NCBI RefSeq assembly: GCF_004664715.2
Contig: NC_051086.1
Location: forward strand, 71,947,486 to 72,011,485
Origin: Peromyscus leucopus
Lineage: Eukaryota; Chordata; Mammalia; Rodentia; Cricetidae
Direction of reading: 5' to 3'
Length of the DNA: 64,000 nucleotides
Every line of letters starts with the position of its first letter. The first letter of the stretch is position 1. The notes below the pieces were generated by a model. It was not told where the DNA came from. It saw only the letters and a list, made by a program, of their open reading frames with translations, and searched no databases. Positions 54,951 through 64,000 of this stretch are shown piece after piece. Made by a program: the position numbers and the translations under genes.

Positions 54951-57900
54951 GGTTGAGAAGGGAGCCAGGGTCTGGGTCCAAGGGCCTTGAGGTGAGCTGG
55001 CCCAAAGCAACTGCTCTCGCTGGCTCTGCCCACGCTGTGCCACCCAGGGGCGGGACCTCTCTGCTCTAAGGGCCTGACGTGGCTGGTGCCAGGGAAGGCC
55101 CTTCTGGTGAGGCAATGGCTGTTTGGAGCTGCTGTTGCTCTCTGAAGTCATTAGCATTGCGTTTAGTAAGTGACGCTGGCTGCTGGGAAGAGCCATCCAT
55201 CAAGCTAATCTCTATTTTGCTCTCAGTGTATCCTGTTCCTTTGCCTCTGGCAACGGTCCACAGCAAACAGGCCTGCTGGGTAATGGCAGCCATAGGGATC
55301 GCCAGGGCCAGAAACTATTCCCTTTCTAGCCAATCTTCCTGGCTTCAAGACACCCCATTCATTTCCCACAAGGGCCCCCAACGGTCCAGCTCTTCCCCTG
55401 GAGGGACCCAGGAGTTCAGGAGCCCAGGGTCTGAGGTCACAGGAAGGGTCACCTAAGGTTTCCCTGGAGTAACCCTCAGGCTGGGGGTTCTGTTCCCTTG
55501 GGAAGAGTGAGGGTAGACGCTATCTACTTCAGCAGCCCACGTTTCACACTTTCTACAGGGCTGAGCTGTGGAGACAGCAGAGAGAGAGCTGAGCTACCCT
55601 TCTCTCCCTCCCGATTCTCAGCCTCCGGCCAGCAAAAGCGCAAACTGGAAGGACAGTGTGTCTAGCCACCTTCCCTACGTCTCCCTCAGGTGCCCACTCC
55701 AGCCTCACCCTGGGATCGATACCCAATGCTGAGTTCAAGATCTTATCTGCCATTTGCAAGGATAAAGCAACGAACTTGCCCCCAGATGATTAAACTCTTT
55801 GATGATCTGCCCGGTATTTTCCAGGCTACCTCTCTAACAAGCTTTAGAGAGCAAATGAAATGCCTCTGAGAAAATTGGAAAGGCATCATTCTCTCCCTCC
55901 CAAGGGACACAGATCGTCTCACAGAAGACCATGGGATAAAATGACAGGCAGGAACAAAGATGGCTCCCAGCTTCTCGCGGTAGAAGTCACTTCATGTGAC
56001 TTAGTTTCTCCGTCTGAAAATGAAGAGCAGCATAGACAACAAGAAGGGATGTGGTAGAGAGAACAAAATGTGAGGAGGCAGTTTAGGCCCTCACTGACTC
56101 CCCCGGTACCAGGCCTGCAGAGTGGCCATGAGCTTGGGCTGCAGGTCACACAGGCTGAGTGAATGTCTCAGTGTCTGCTTCTGCTCGGGTGCACCCCTGG
56201 GTAGCTCAGTCCACCTACGGCTGTTTGCCACATGCAGTCCTTGTACTGGTTCCAATGCTTGCCCAGCATTGGTGAACGTAGTCTGTTTGGGACAGCCATG
56301 AATCTGGGAGAGGGGAAATCAGGAGGGGAGGGGGGCGAGACAGGATGCCCGCCCGCGCCCCTTTCAGAAATGAAGGACATCCGCTACATCTTGCCTCTCT
56401 GGCTGCTGGGAGTACCCCCCAGATGTGCTATGGTATACCCCTCTCAAATTTCCTCACCAGAAGACAGCCCAGATCACACAAGCTTCCTAGATGGAATATA
56501 CCCACGGATGGCTCCTGTGGTTTCAGAGGTGACCCCTTATCCTCCCTGGGACAGGGATGGGCCTCCTCATTTCTGATGTCGTCATAGGCCAGATTCCCCA
56601 TCTAGCCACCCCCAGTCAAGGACTCTTCCGAATAAGCCTTTTGCAGGCTACCCCCAGCAGAGGCGCTTCCCAGAACTCCCACCTACAGAAACTACGCACA
56701 TCCTTCTGCCCTAGTTGTTTTTTTAAAAAGGAATTCACCTTGGACCTGCGATGGTTACAAAGCTCAAGGCCGGATACACTTGGGTCCTGCGGCTCCCCAA
56801 CTCCCTTCCCATATTCTTAGAGAAAGAAACTGAGATGCTCGGTGGGTGGAAAGAGAACCCCCGGGCGCCTCTGCCCCCTTGGCGGGAGGGGGGTGGTTCC
56901 TGAAGCTAGAGGACGATCAGCTTTATCTAGGAGTAAGATGAGAGCACCCCACAATAGAGAGCTCCACTGGGAGGCAGAGTCTAAACTCTCATCCTCTGGA
57001 TTCTCTCCCACGGCACTACTGCTACCAGGCTGGTCCTCTAGTGGACAGAAGTCAGCTGCCACTCAGATATGTCTCGGGATCGTCTCTTCTCCACAGGGAC
57101 CTCAGGGAGCAAGGGACAGACGGTGGCAGCCAGAGGGCAGAGTGGCAACTAATTTCACCTTTGCCTCTGAATGGGGAGAAGGGCCTGAGTGAGCCCAGCC
57201 CCTGGGCCTCAGAAGGCCAAGTCCACACCCTCAGTCTCCCTGAGCTGCGGTGGCTCCTGATACACAGTTGAGGTCCCTGTTCCTGGGACCAGGGACGAAG
57301 CACAGCCCGGGCTATCTATCCAAGGGGTGAGGGGCTTGAGGTATCCAACCAAGCTGTAACACCTGGGGCTCACGGCCAGGCTGGGCTCTTTCAGATAAGA
57401 GCTGCAGGCCGTGTGAGGAGAGAGGAGCCTCGCCTTCTGCTACGGCGCCCTTTCCCCTCCACAAGATAAGGGAGGCAGGAAGCTGAGGAGGCCAAGGTGG
57501 GGTGACAGTGCCAGCTTTACTTTCCGGAGCTTATCACCTGATTTCAAGGCATGCTCCACCATGCCTGGGGTGTGGGGATGGTCCTGGCAGACAGGACTCG
57601 TGTTTCTGCTCGGATTTAAAAGTTTTTCTCACTTTCCTAAACGCTCTGAATGCAGGGACTACTCCAGGGCTAGCACTCAGCTCAAGAGAGACTTCTGGGT
57701 TGTTCTGAGGCTGGAAAACGTGTACGGGCAAAAGTTCCTTATCTGCACAAAACGTTCACTGCAGAGGACGAAGCAGCAGACACCACCATCACGCTACCCC
57801 TCGAGGCCAGCTCCATGGCTGTGCAGCCTGGGCCCTCTTGGGTGGGCCCCATTCGAAGGCTCCCACCTCTTTCAATGCTCTGCCGTTGCCTTGAGATTCA

Positions 57901-58435
57901 TCATCAGCTCGCTTCCATTCAGAGACTACAAACCATAAGAGTCCGTCCTGCATCTGCTACAGGGGTTTCAACCTCTGGCAAGGGAGGTGGATGCGAAACA
58001 CACGAGGCTCCGCCCTCTCTCCTGCTCCCAGTGCCCACCATGTCTGGACTCAACAGGGCCATCAAAGATGTCCTGAAGCCCCCGAGACCTTCTTCCTCCA
58101 CCTCTCAACAATGCGTACACTCCCACTCACGGAAGGAACACAGCTCCATCTCTGCACCCTAGGCTGTCTGGTCTTTCTCTCCTCTGAAAGATGAAGGCGG
58201 TGCACCCTGGTCCTTACAAGTGAGGGAGGATGTTCCCAGGCACATCCTCTGAGGCCGACTGTACCAGTGCCCAGTCATATGACACAAGTTGTTGGCCCTC
58301 TGGGAGCCTGCAGAGGACAAACCTGTCCCCGCTCTGCTGTGAGTGTTGAAGAGGTGACGATGTAGAAGGCCCGGGGCATGCCACTGAGTGTGCCTGAAAC
58401 ACCTTCTTCCACCCATATTCAAAACAGAAAGCCAT

Positions 58436-58750
58436 GGCCTGAGGAGGCAGCTCGGTGAGAACACTGACCGTGCACGCGTGAAGGCTGCAGTTTGGATTCC
58501 CATCACCCACGTAAAAGCTGGGAGGGTGTGGTGGTCTGTCTTTGAGCCTGCAGGGGAGGAGAGGACAGGAGATCCCCAAGGCAAGCTGGCTAGATAACTA
58601 ACTGACTCAGTGAGAGACCCTGCCTCAGTTACTAAAACCGAGTGCGACTCCGACATCAACCTCTAGCTTCTCCCCATGTGGGTGCACACAAGCACGCACG
58701 CACGCACGCACGCACAAGCACGCACACATACACACGCACGCACGCACAGA
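58436..58750 (+). repeat. B4 SINE with GCAC tail
   Basis: GGCAGCTCGGTGAGAACACTG, GATTCCCATCACCCACG, AGTGAGAGACCCTGCCTCAG and CGACTCCGACATCAACCTC are B4 in order, ending in CACG units at 58691-58747. Confidence 0.7.
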
Positions 58751-58984
58751 GAGCTTAGAATGCAACTTATTGTGCTCCGAGTCCTGGATTTGATCCCAGA
58801 CCCTGACATAAATAAGAAAAGGAAACCGTTATCACGATGTGGCCAGCAACCTTCTGAGATTGTGAGTTCTGATACTGACTGATGGGCCCACATTTAGATG
58901 GGCTCACTTACCTAGAAAAACCTGTTCCCATCTGGGCACGCACAGAGAGAGTCTGGAATCAGTAGCCTCGGGCTGGAAGCTTCG

Positions 58985-59110
58985 TGGGGGACTCGGAATC
59001 TCCCTCTCCTGAGCCTTGGTATCTCAGGCACAAAATGGTAAAGATACTAATCATAAGAGCTAACACTTCCTCACACTTACGCTTGCCAAACCACACTATT
59101 ATTGTAAGTA
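58985..59110 (+). repeat. MIR-like fragment
   Basis: CTCCTGAGCCTTGGTATCTC, AGGCACAAAATGGTAAAGAT and AGAGCTAACACTTCCTC resemble the distal MIR or related L2-tail sequence. Confidence 0.4.
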
Positions 59111-59111
59111 C

Positions 59112-59480
59112 TTGCCCTGGTTGGGTTTTTTTGGCCAACTTGACACAAGTTTGAGTCATCTAAGGAGATAAACCTCAATTGGGAAAATGTCTCCATCAGG
59201 TTGCCTGTAGGTGAGGCTATGGGGGCATTTCCTTGATTAATGACTGGTGCGGGAGCACCGAGCTAACTGGCGGCAGTACCACCCCAGGCAGATGGACTAA
59301 AAAAAGAGCAAGCCATGAGAAAGGGGCCAGCCATCAGCGTTCCTCCCCGGTCTCTGCTTCGGTGCCTGCCCTGAGTTCCTTGGATGACAGACTGATGTGG
59401 AAGTAGAAATGGAAATAAACTCTTTCCTCTCCAAGTTGCTTTTGGACGTGTTTTATCACAGGACCGAAAACCCTAAGACG
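59112..59480 (+). repeat. Rodent LTR-like interspersed repeat
   Basis: GGCCAACTTGACACAAGTTTG, AACCTCAATTGGGAAAATG, CCTTGATTAATGACTGG, GATGTGGAAGTAGAAATGG with AATAAA at 59414-59419, CCAAGTTGCTTTTGGACG and a terminal AAAACCCTAAGACG. The poly-A signal close to the 3' end supports an LTR origin. It is the forward version of 16140-16447. Confidence 0.65.
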
Positions 59481-59503
59481 TCACTGTCACCGCTCTGACG
59501 TCA
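59478..59503. promoter_or_regulatory. Two CRE-type motifs
   Basis: GACGTCAC at 59478-59485 and the full TGACGTCA at 59496-59503 lie 10 bp apart at the right edge of the LTR-like repeat. Paired CREs can bind CREB/ATF. Chance and repeat origin are both possible. Confidence 0.4.
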
Positions 59504-59654
59504 TAATGGACAAACGGAGGAGGCATGAACATGTGCAGTAATTTCTCCCACAGTCCCAACAACTCTGTGACTCCCAAGATGCCTGTGGAGGTCAAATTAT
59601 GAGAGACACGAAGAAACGGTGCTTTGGCTCCACATTTAAAACAAATTAGGCGGC

Positions 59655-59826
59655 ATCTGTTTGTGTGACTGTGTGCCGTATGCATGCATGCACATACAGA
59701 TGCCCACGGAGGCTGTAAGCCTTGCCTCTCCTTGAACTGGGGTTATGAGTGGTGGTCAGTCACGGGAGGTAGGTGCTGGGAGCTGAACTGCGGTCCTCTC
59801 ACACGGCAGCCTTGTCTCCCCAGACC
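59655..59826 (-). repeat. B3 SINE, reverse, diverged
   Basis: TGTGTGACTGTGTGCCGTATG, GATGCCCACGGAGGCTG, GAACTGGGGTTATGAGTGG, GAGCTGAACTGCGGTCC and TTGTCTCCCCAGACCC follow a reversed B3. Confidence 0.65.
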
Positions 59827-59857
59827 CTCTACAGGGTCTTTTACTTTACTTTACTTT

Positions 59858-59957
59858 TTGTAGACAGACTCTCTCTATGTTGCCCAGGCTGACTCTTCCA
59901 TCTCAGTATTCTGAGTGAAGGAGACGACAAGCCTGTGGCTACCATGCCCAGAGTGGT
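59858..59957 (-). repeat. Old 7SL-derived SINE, reverse
   Basis: GTAGACAGACTCTCTCTATG, TTGCCCAGGCTGACTC and ACAAGCCTGTGGCTACCATG resemble a reversed PB1-like monomer. Confidence 0.5.
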
Positions 59958-60016
59958 ACTCAGGCATCTGTAATACCACAGAGACAATCCTGATGATGTC
60001 AGAACATAAGCACCAA

Positions 60017-60170
60017 GACGGGCGGTGGTGGCGCACGCCTTTAATCCCAGCACTCGGGAGGCAGAGCCAGGCAGATCTCTGTGAGTAGACCAGGCCAGCC
60101 TGGTCTACAAAGCGAGATCCAGGACAGGCACCAAAGGTACACAGAGAAACCCTGACTCGAGAAACCAAAA
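60017..60170 (+). repeat. B1 SINE, cricetid-type, near consensus
   Basis: GGGCGGTGGTGGCGCACGCC, TTTAATCCCAGCACTCGGG, CCTGGTCTACAAAGCGAG, CCAGGACAGGCACCAAAGG and CAGAGAAACCCTGACTCGAG. It is the closest copy to the coding exon (about 1.2 kb into the intron) and among the youngest. Confidence 0.95.
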
Positions 60171-61393
60171 AGAAAGGAATCACCAATCATACATCACGGG
60201 CACACCTTTCTCCGCTCCACCCCTCCAGTTCTGTCTCCTCGCCTCTCTCCTCTACCCTGCCCTATCCACCCAATGCTCAACTCTCCATTCTTGAGAATGC
60301 CACTGAAAGCTGGGTTACCAGGCACATTAGGGCAGGAGGGGCAAGTCTCTCCCCGGCCCCCCTTCATTCCTTCCTCCCTTTGATTCTGCTGTTTGCTCCA
60401 GACAGGAAAGAGATTCCGTCAGCGCTGGGTAACTGCTTCTAATCACAGGTGACAGCAGGAATGTAAACAACGGAGAAACATCTAAATGCAATAGCCGTGG
60501 TAAGGAAACAGCTCTCTGGGTTGACTCAGGGCTCCTTCCCTGGGGAGCACCCCACATCCCTTCCCGCCCACCCCTCTTCAGACGCGTGGCTCATTAACAC
60601 CTTGCTAAGAGGAACCCCAGAAACATGGCACAAGAGCACAGAGCACTAAGTCACAACGTCCTCTGACTTTTACCTCAGATGATCTAGATCCCCCTCATTT
60701 TCCCACTTAAACCAACGATTTTAACACATTCTTCTGGCAGGTGTTGGTGAGAATCCTCTTGGACATTTCTGTTCAACACTAGGAATCCACTCCTAAGCAA
60801 AGCTCAGACACTGTGCAAATCATTTCACAGGTTTGGGGGCTCCAGGTTGAGCGAGACTGATTTTCTATAACATAGACTGGCCAGATAACAAATAAATATA
60901 GATGTCCCCTAAGCACTGCGAGGCTCCATGGGACATTTTCAAATCTGCAATTGCTGTAATCAGTGAAGAGAATCAAGACAAGGTTTTCCCAACTCCTCTA
61001 GCGCATTCTGTAGGTTGATAGTCGTCAGCTTTCTAAGCTACCACCTTCGACGCAAATTGACAGTCTGATTGAGTAACGACTACGAATAATTTCCACCAGG
61101 ATCACTGAGTGCCGAGGTTGGCAAGGGGTTAAGAGAGCCAGAATGAGGAAGGTAAGCTGAATGAATGTGCCAGCCATGGCTGCTCAATTCAGTGGGAGTT
61201 TCCTAGTCAAGGTGGTTTGTGCTGTCTGGTATCTGGATTCCTTGTGCTGTGGTGGCCCGCTAGTATTATTACTAGACAGCCCTTGAACAGATGGTTATGT
61301 CCACTTGCTGGATTCTGTGTCTTCCTTGTGTCTTTTGTCAGTGGGCTAGGAGGTGCGTTGCGCCGGAGGCCAGGAAAGCGCCCAGGGCCGGGG
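60171..61393. other. Unique intron start downstream of the RRM2 exon
   Basis: No repeat over 1.2 kb. The part at 60860-61130 (CAAATCTGCAATTGCTG, CAAATTGACAGTCTGATTG) is clean and may be constrained. Exon-proximal intron commonly carries splicing enhancers, but none is identified individually. Confidence 0.4.
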
Positions 61394-61402
61394 CTATCTT
61401 AC
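61394..61402 (-). other. MSI2: 5' splice site (donor) of the RRM2 exon
   Basis: On the minus strand the exon ends CACAGAG and continues GTAAGATAG. GT is followed by AAG, a good U1 match. It cuts after the first base of the Gly codon (phase 1). Confidence 0.93.
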
Positions 61403-61451
61403 CTCTGTGCCTGTTGGTGGTCTTGTCAAACATCAGCATCGCATCCTCCAC
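61403..61451 (-). CDS. MSI2: Musashi-2 coding exon, part of RRM2
   Basis: The exon is 49 bp and encodes VEDAMLMFDKTTNRHR, then the first base of the next Gly codon. Musashi-2 is an RNA-binding protein with two RRMs that binds UAG-containing sites in mRNA 3' UTRs, mainly in the cytoplasm, and controls translation in neural and blood stem cells (known family facts). By recollection of the vertebrate protein these are about residues 136-151, in RRM2 after KQYFEQFGK. The final Arg starts RNP1, so the exon boundary splits that motif and the next exon should supply GFGFVTF. MSI1 has V-D-D where this has V-E-D, so MSI2 is preferred. The segment is flanked by proper AG and GT sites and is open with no stop. 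Neighbouring coding exons were not found in this window. A processed pseudogene is excluded by the intact introns. Confidence 0.95.
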
Positions 61452-61481
61452 CTGAAACAGAGAAGAGAGGCTGCTTTAGGA
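61452..61481 (-). other. MSI2: 3' splice site (acceptor) and branch region
   Basis: Read on the minus strand: TCCTAAAG (61474-61481, branch-point-like, A about 24 nt from the exon), then the tract CCTCTCTTCTCTGTTTCAG ending at the exon. This is a strong, canonical acceptor. Confidence 0.9.
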
Positions 61482-61924
61482 CTTCTCGGGAAACACAGGG
61501 AGGGGTTGGTTTCCATCACCGAAGGAATAGTTGCTTAAATAGAAAAAAACAAAACCCTCTACTTGGCATAACCTTAGTTAACATACGGCATAGTTTCCTT
61601 TAAAGTGTATATGGGGGGGGGGTCCGTGGGCACCTGTATTCACAAACAAATACATCCCCACCCTGTATAATTAAAAGTAATTTTTTTAAAAATCCATACC
61701 TCTTTTAGAATTGTTTATATTATATTATTTGGGGAACCTGTTTTGCTGCTCTTTTCTGGTGTACATATGGCATTACAATATAGCAAATATTCCACCCAGG
61801 CCACTACATCATGACAGCTGGCCAGTATTCCAAGGAGCAAGGGGCCAGGCTTACTTCTCTTCTGATGGGTATTTAGCTTGTTTACTCATAAACAACAGAG
61901 TTCAGCAATCTCGCTCTGACTGGC

Positions 61925-62420
61925 TGGACCGCGCTCCCTAAAACTCATCAATTAAAGTCCTAATTCCTAGCACCATATAGGTGACTGGGTCTTTTATTTT
62001 TAAAAGGGTTTAAAATTTTTATTTATGTGTACAAACCTGTGTCTGTGTATGTGTGCAACATGTATGTGGGTGCCTGTGGAAACCAACGGGGAGTGTAAGA
62101 TCCTTAGGAACTGGAGTTACAGGTGGTTTTGAGTTGCCTGATGTGGGCGCTGGGAAACCCGCCTTAGATCCTCTGTGAAAGCCATTAAGTGGGCAATGAA
62201 GTTGCCAAGCCATCTCTCTACCCGGAGCTGGGTCTTTAAAGCAGCAACAACATTGAGATGAGGTCATTAGGGTGGGCCTAATGACATGAATGGTGTCCTC
62301 AGAGGACAGACACACACAGGGCTGGGAAACCATAGGCCACCCAAGGCCTCAGGAGAAACCAGTCCTGCCGTGCCTCAATCTTGGACTTCTGGCTTCTGGA
62401 ATAAACAGACATTAGAAAAA
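61925..62420 (+). repeat. MLT1-like LTR split by a B3 SINE
   Basis: The left part (CCTAAAACTCATCAATTAAAG, TCCTAATTCCTAGCACC, TGACTGGGTC) and right part (GAGATGAGGTCATTAGGG, TGGGCCTAATGACATGAATGG, CAGGAGAAACCAGTCCTGC, CTTGGACTTCTGGCTTCTGG, AATAAACAG) are one MaLR-type LTR in the usual order. It predates the rodent radiation if the MLT1 call is right. No retroviral gene is attached. Confidence 0.65.
61995..62227 (-). repeat. B3 SINE, reverse, nested in the LTR
   Basis: The tail TTTAAAATTTTTATTTATG, TGTGTGCAACATGTATGTGG, AACTGGAGTTACAGGTGG, GTGGGCGCTGGGAAACCC and CATCTCTCTACCC define a reverse B3. The host bases CTGGGTCTTT stand at both sides (61985-61994 and 62228-62237), an exact 10-bp target duplication. 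Confidence 0.88.
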
Positions 62421-63145
62421 TCTGTTTTGGTTGTTCAAACTCTCCAGGCTGTGGAGCTTTGCTATGGCAGCCTTGGCGCACTGGTGCACAGATGCTCGGG
62501 TTCTTCCGAGGCATTCAAGAAGAGCACTGAGGGCAGCTCTGTCTTTTCTCCTCTCATCCCTGCAACTTTTGGACAGTTCCAGCGGAAGGGTTCCACACAG
62601 ATCTTAAGAAACAACTAGTTCCGGCTTCAGAACTTATCTGCAGATCTAATCCTAATCGTATAGGCCACAAGACACACCTTTATCCCAGAGAAAACTTGTT
62701 TCACCAGGATGAAGTGGCTGCTCCCTCCAGGCCGTTTGCATATAACATCGGAGGCAGAGACACAACCCAACACACATGGCTACGCGAGCTGTTAGTCAGA
62801 GGACTAACTCTGTGCTTGGAGCAGTCTGGGTCTGTGTATGTGGCTGGAAAAATCTTAGCGCTCACTTAGGCGCGAAGGTTTGCAAGTGAGCTGGTGGGGG
62901 GCAGGGTCCAGCTAAGCCTCCTGAAGAGGAATCAGAGGCTATTCATTTCTCACTCCTCCTGGGTGAAACAATGAAATGAAGTTTAAAATGGTGCCTCTGG
63001 ACAAACCGAATCTATTTTTCTAGACCCTATCACATACAATAGTGAGGAAAAAACGAAGTCCAGGCAAGAATGGGAGAGGTAGGCATGCCGGTCTGGAAGA
63101 GCTCTGCCTCACTTAAAAATCCCTTCTGGAGGCAGGGCCCCCTTT

Positions 63146-63158
63146 GTTGCTAAGCAAC
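63146..63158. promoter_or_regulatory. RFX X-box-like palindrome
   Basis: GTTGCTAAGCAAC, two perfect inverted GTTGC half-sites with a 3-bp spacer, close to the known X-box form GTTGCTAGGCAAC. It is the third such site in the window. Confidence 0.5.
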
Positions 63159-64000
63159 CCAGGCTGAACAAACAGGCTCCTGGGGCCTTCCCCTTCTGGT
63201 GCCCCCCTCCACTCCTGCAGTCATTTGCTGTGGGGAGGGTAGCCTTGCCTGGTGACTCCTCCAGCAGGGAGCCACCCCCCCTTTCTCCCAGGCACCAGCT
63301 GGCAGGAGAGCTAATGCTAGTTTGAGATCACTTGAACAGGGCCCCCTTCCCCGGGCTGTTCCTGGACCCCATGCCTTGGCAGGCTTCAAGAGTCCCCCAG
63401 ACACCTGCCAAGGCCATCCGCCTCCCGTGCACCCCCCAAGCAAACCACCATAAGATCAACCGGTGTGTTTGTACACAGAACAGTCACACTCCAGCATATG
63501 GCATCTCAGACTCAGACCTTGGGACGCCAGAAGAACTCAGATGCCTGGGGTGTGGGTGTGGGTTGGGGGTACGGCCTGCGGAGAGTGCAGGTAACGGCGG
63601 CATCTGCTCCTTCGCACCCATCTCCACAGTTCCTGAGATGTTTGCCAAGTCCTGATTTTGAACTGAAAATGCCTAACAGTGAAGAAAACAGTCTCCCTTC
63701 TGTGTTGGCCATGTTTTGGTACTGAGATTCAGATCCCCCTAGGAAATAAATATTTTGAATTAAAAAAAAATTTTTTTTTCCCTCAAAACCGTCTTTCAGC
63801 AGTGTGTAATTGGCTCCCTGCTTCTCCTGGCTAAGTTTGCCTGCTTTCTTCTGTAGCCTGCACATTCCCTCCACCCTGGTGAGCGTGGGGAGGATCTGTG
63901 TGTGGGTTTGGGGGGCAAGCATTGTTGTGGAGAACAGGGCTCTTTCCTCTGCAGTCCAGCTGTACAATGGGACTTTCGAAGACCTCCTGAGTAGATAAAG

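Larger units (their letters stand above)
54151..58435. other. Long unique intronic stretch
   Basis: Over 4 kb with little repeat content: a weak 7SL-like monomer at 54485-54600, T-run at 54655-54666, and two clean islands, 54660-54950 (listed separately) and 55130-55240 (GTCATTAGCATTGCG, CAAGCTAATCTC). No exon-like segment is recognised. Confidence 0.4.
1..61402 (-). other. MSI2: MSI2 intron downstream of the RRM2 exon (partial)
   Basis: Everything to the left of the RRM2 exon is intron, because the gene runs right to left and the next coding exon, which should begin by completing the RNP1 motif GFGFVTF, was not found on the minus strand. The intron is therefore at least 61.4 kb long. Its content is unique DNA plus interspersed and simple repeats, described entry by entry here. 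MSI2 is known to be a very large gene with a few huge introns, which fits. The position of the other end cannot be known from this window. Confidence 0.85.
61482..64000 (-). other. MSI2: MSI2 intron upstream of the RRM2 exon (partial)
   Basis: No sequence resembling the preceding exon (KIFVGGL to FEQFGK) was found up to 64000, so at least 2.5 kb of this intron is present. It contains the split MLT1-like LTR, a G10 run at 61612-61621, an X-box-like palindrome at 63146-63158 and an A9/T9 inverted repeat near 63763-63779. No SINE other than the B3 is seen. 62421-64000 is otherwise unique. Confidence 0.8.

Noticed and set aside
58900..58912. Another donor-like sequence on the MSI2 strand (CTAG/GTAAGTGAG)
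   Set aside because: No convincing acceptor with a pyrimidine tract lies upstream at exon-like distance, and the neighbourhood is SINE-derived.

Overview
The window is mammalian nuclear DNA, most likely from a cricetid rodent (hamster, vole or deer-mouse group). It is crowded with rodent SINEs of the B1, B2, B3, B4 and ID types. Several B1 copies carry the cricetid-style body (CCAGGACAGGCACCAAA, or its complement TTTGGAGCCTGTCCTGG) in place of the common mouse form. Rodent LTRs, a rodent LINE-1 3' end, old mammal-wide MIR, MER5-like and MLT1-like fossils and long dinucleotide microsatellites fit the same picture. Nothing bacterial, viral or organellar was seen.

Only one protein-coding exon is convincing: a 49-bp exon at 61403-61451 on the minus strand. 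It encodes VEDAMLMFDKTTNRHR plus the first base of a glycine codon, which matches the second RRM of Musashi-2 (MSI2; the paralogue MSI1 has VDDAM). It has a proper acceptor (polypyrimidine tract, CAG) and donor (GTAAG). The window is therefore the inside of MSI2, transcribed right to left. Positions 61452-64000 are the end of the upstream intron, and 1-61402 are the start of one very large downstream intron whose far end lies outside the window. All other long reading frames look fortuitous.

Layout, left to right. 1-4860 is mostly unique. 4861-5735 holds two head-to-tail B4 SINEs and an old B1-like monomer. 5740-19050 mixes unique DNA with scattered SINEs, MIR, a MaLR-like LTR and a hAT-type DNA transposon at 18108-18311. 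19056-19245 is a B1 with a TGG/CGG expansion inside it. 19912-21060 has two small tandem duplications. 24520-25540, 42600-43110, 46130-46640, 52730-53085 and 54660-54950 are repeat-poor, often AT-rich blocks that look like conserved intronic regulatory elements. 28175-30640 has microsatellites, a LINE-1 3' end and two B1s stacked at one target site. 34210-34575 is an LTR-like repeat. 36223-36316 is a long AC/AG microsatellite. 38445-38826 is a SINE and TG-repeat composite. 43690-43940 is an ATCC-type array. 44938-47314 is a dense nested SINE cluster. 61925-62420 is an MLT1-like LTR split by a B3 SINE.

The observation most worth following is 46236-46323 on the MSI2 strand. It is an 88-bp segment between a strong pyrimidine tract with AG and a perfect CAG/GTAAGT donor, in repeat-free AT-rich DNA. 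Spliced after the RRM2 exon it would put a stop in frame 62 nt before its own 3' junction, which is the layout of a poison exon. This is inferred from sequence alone. Repeat family names rest on recalled consensus features, not on a database search.
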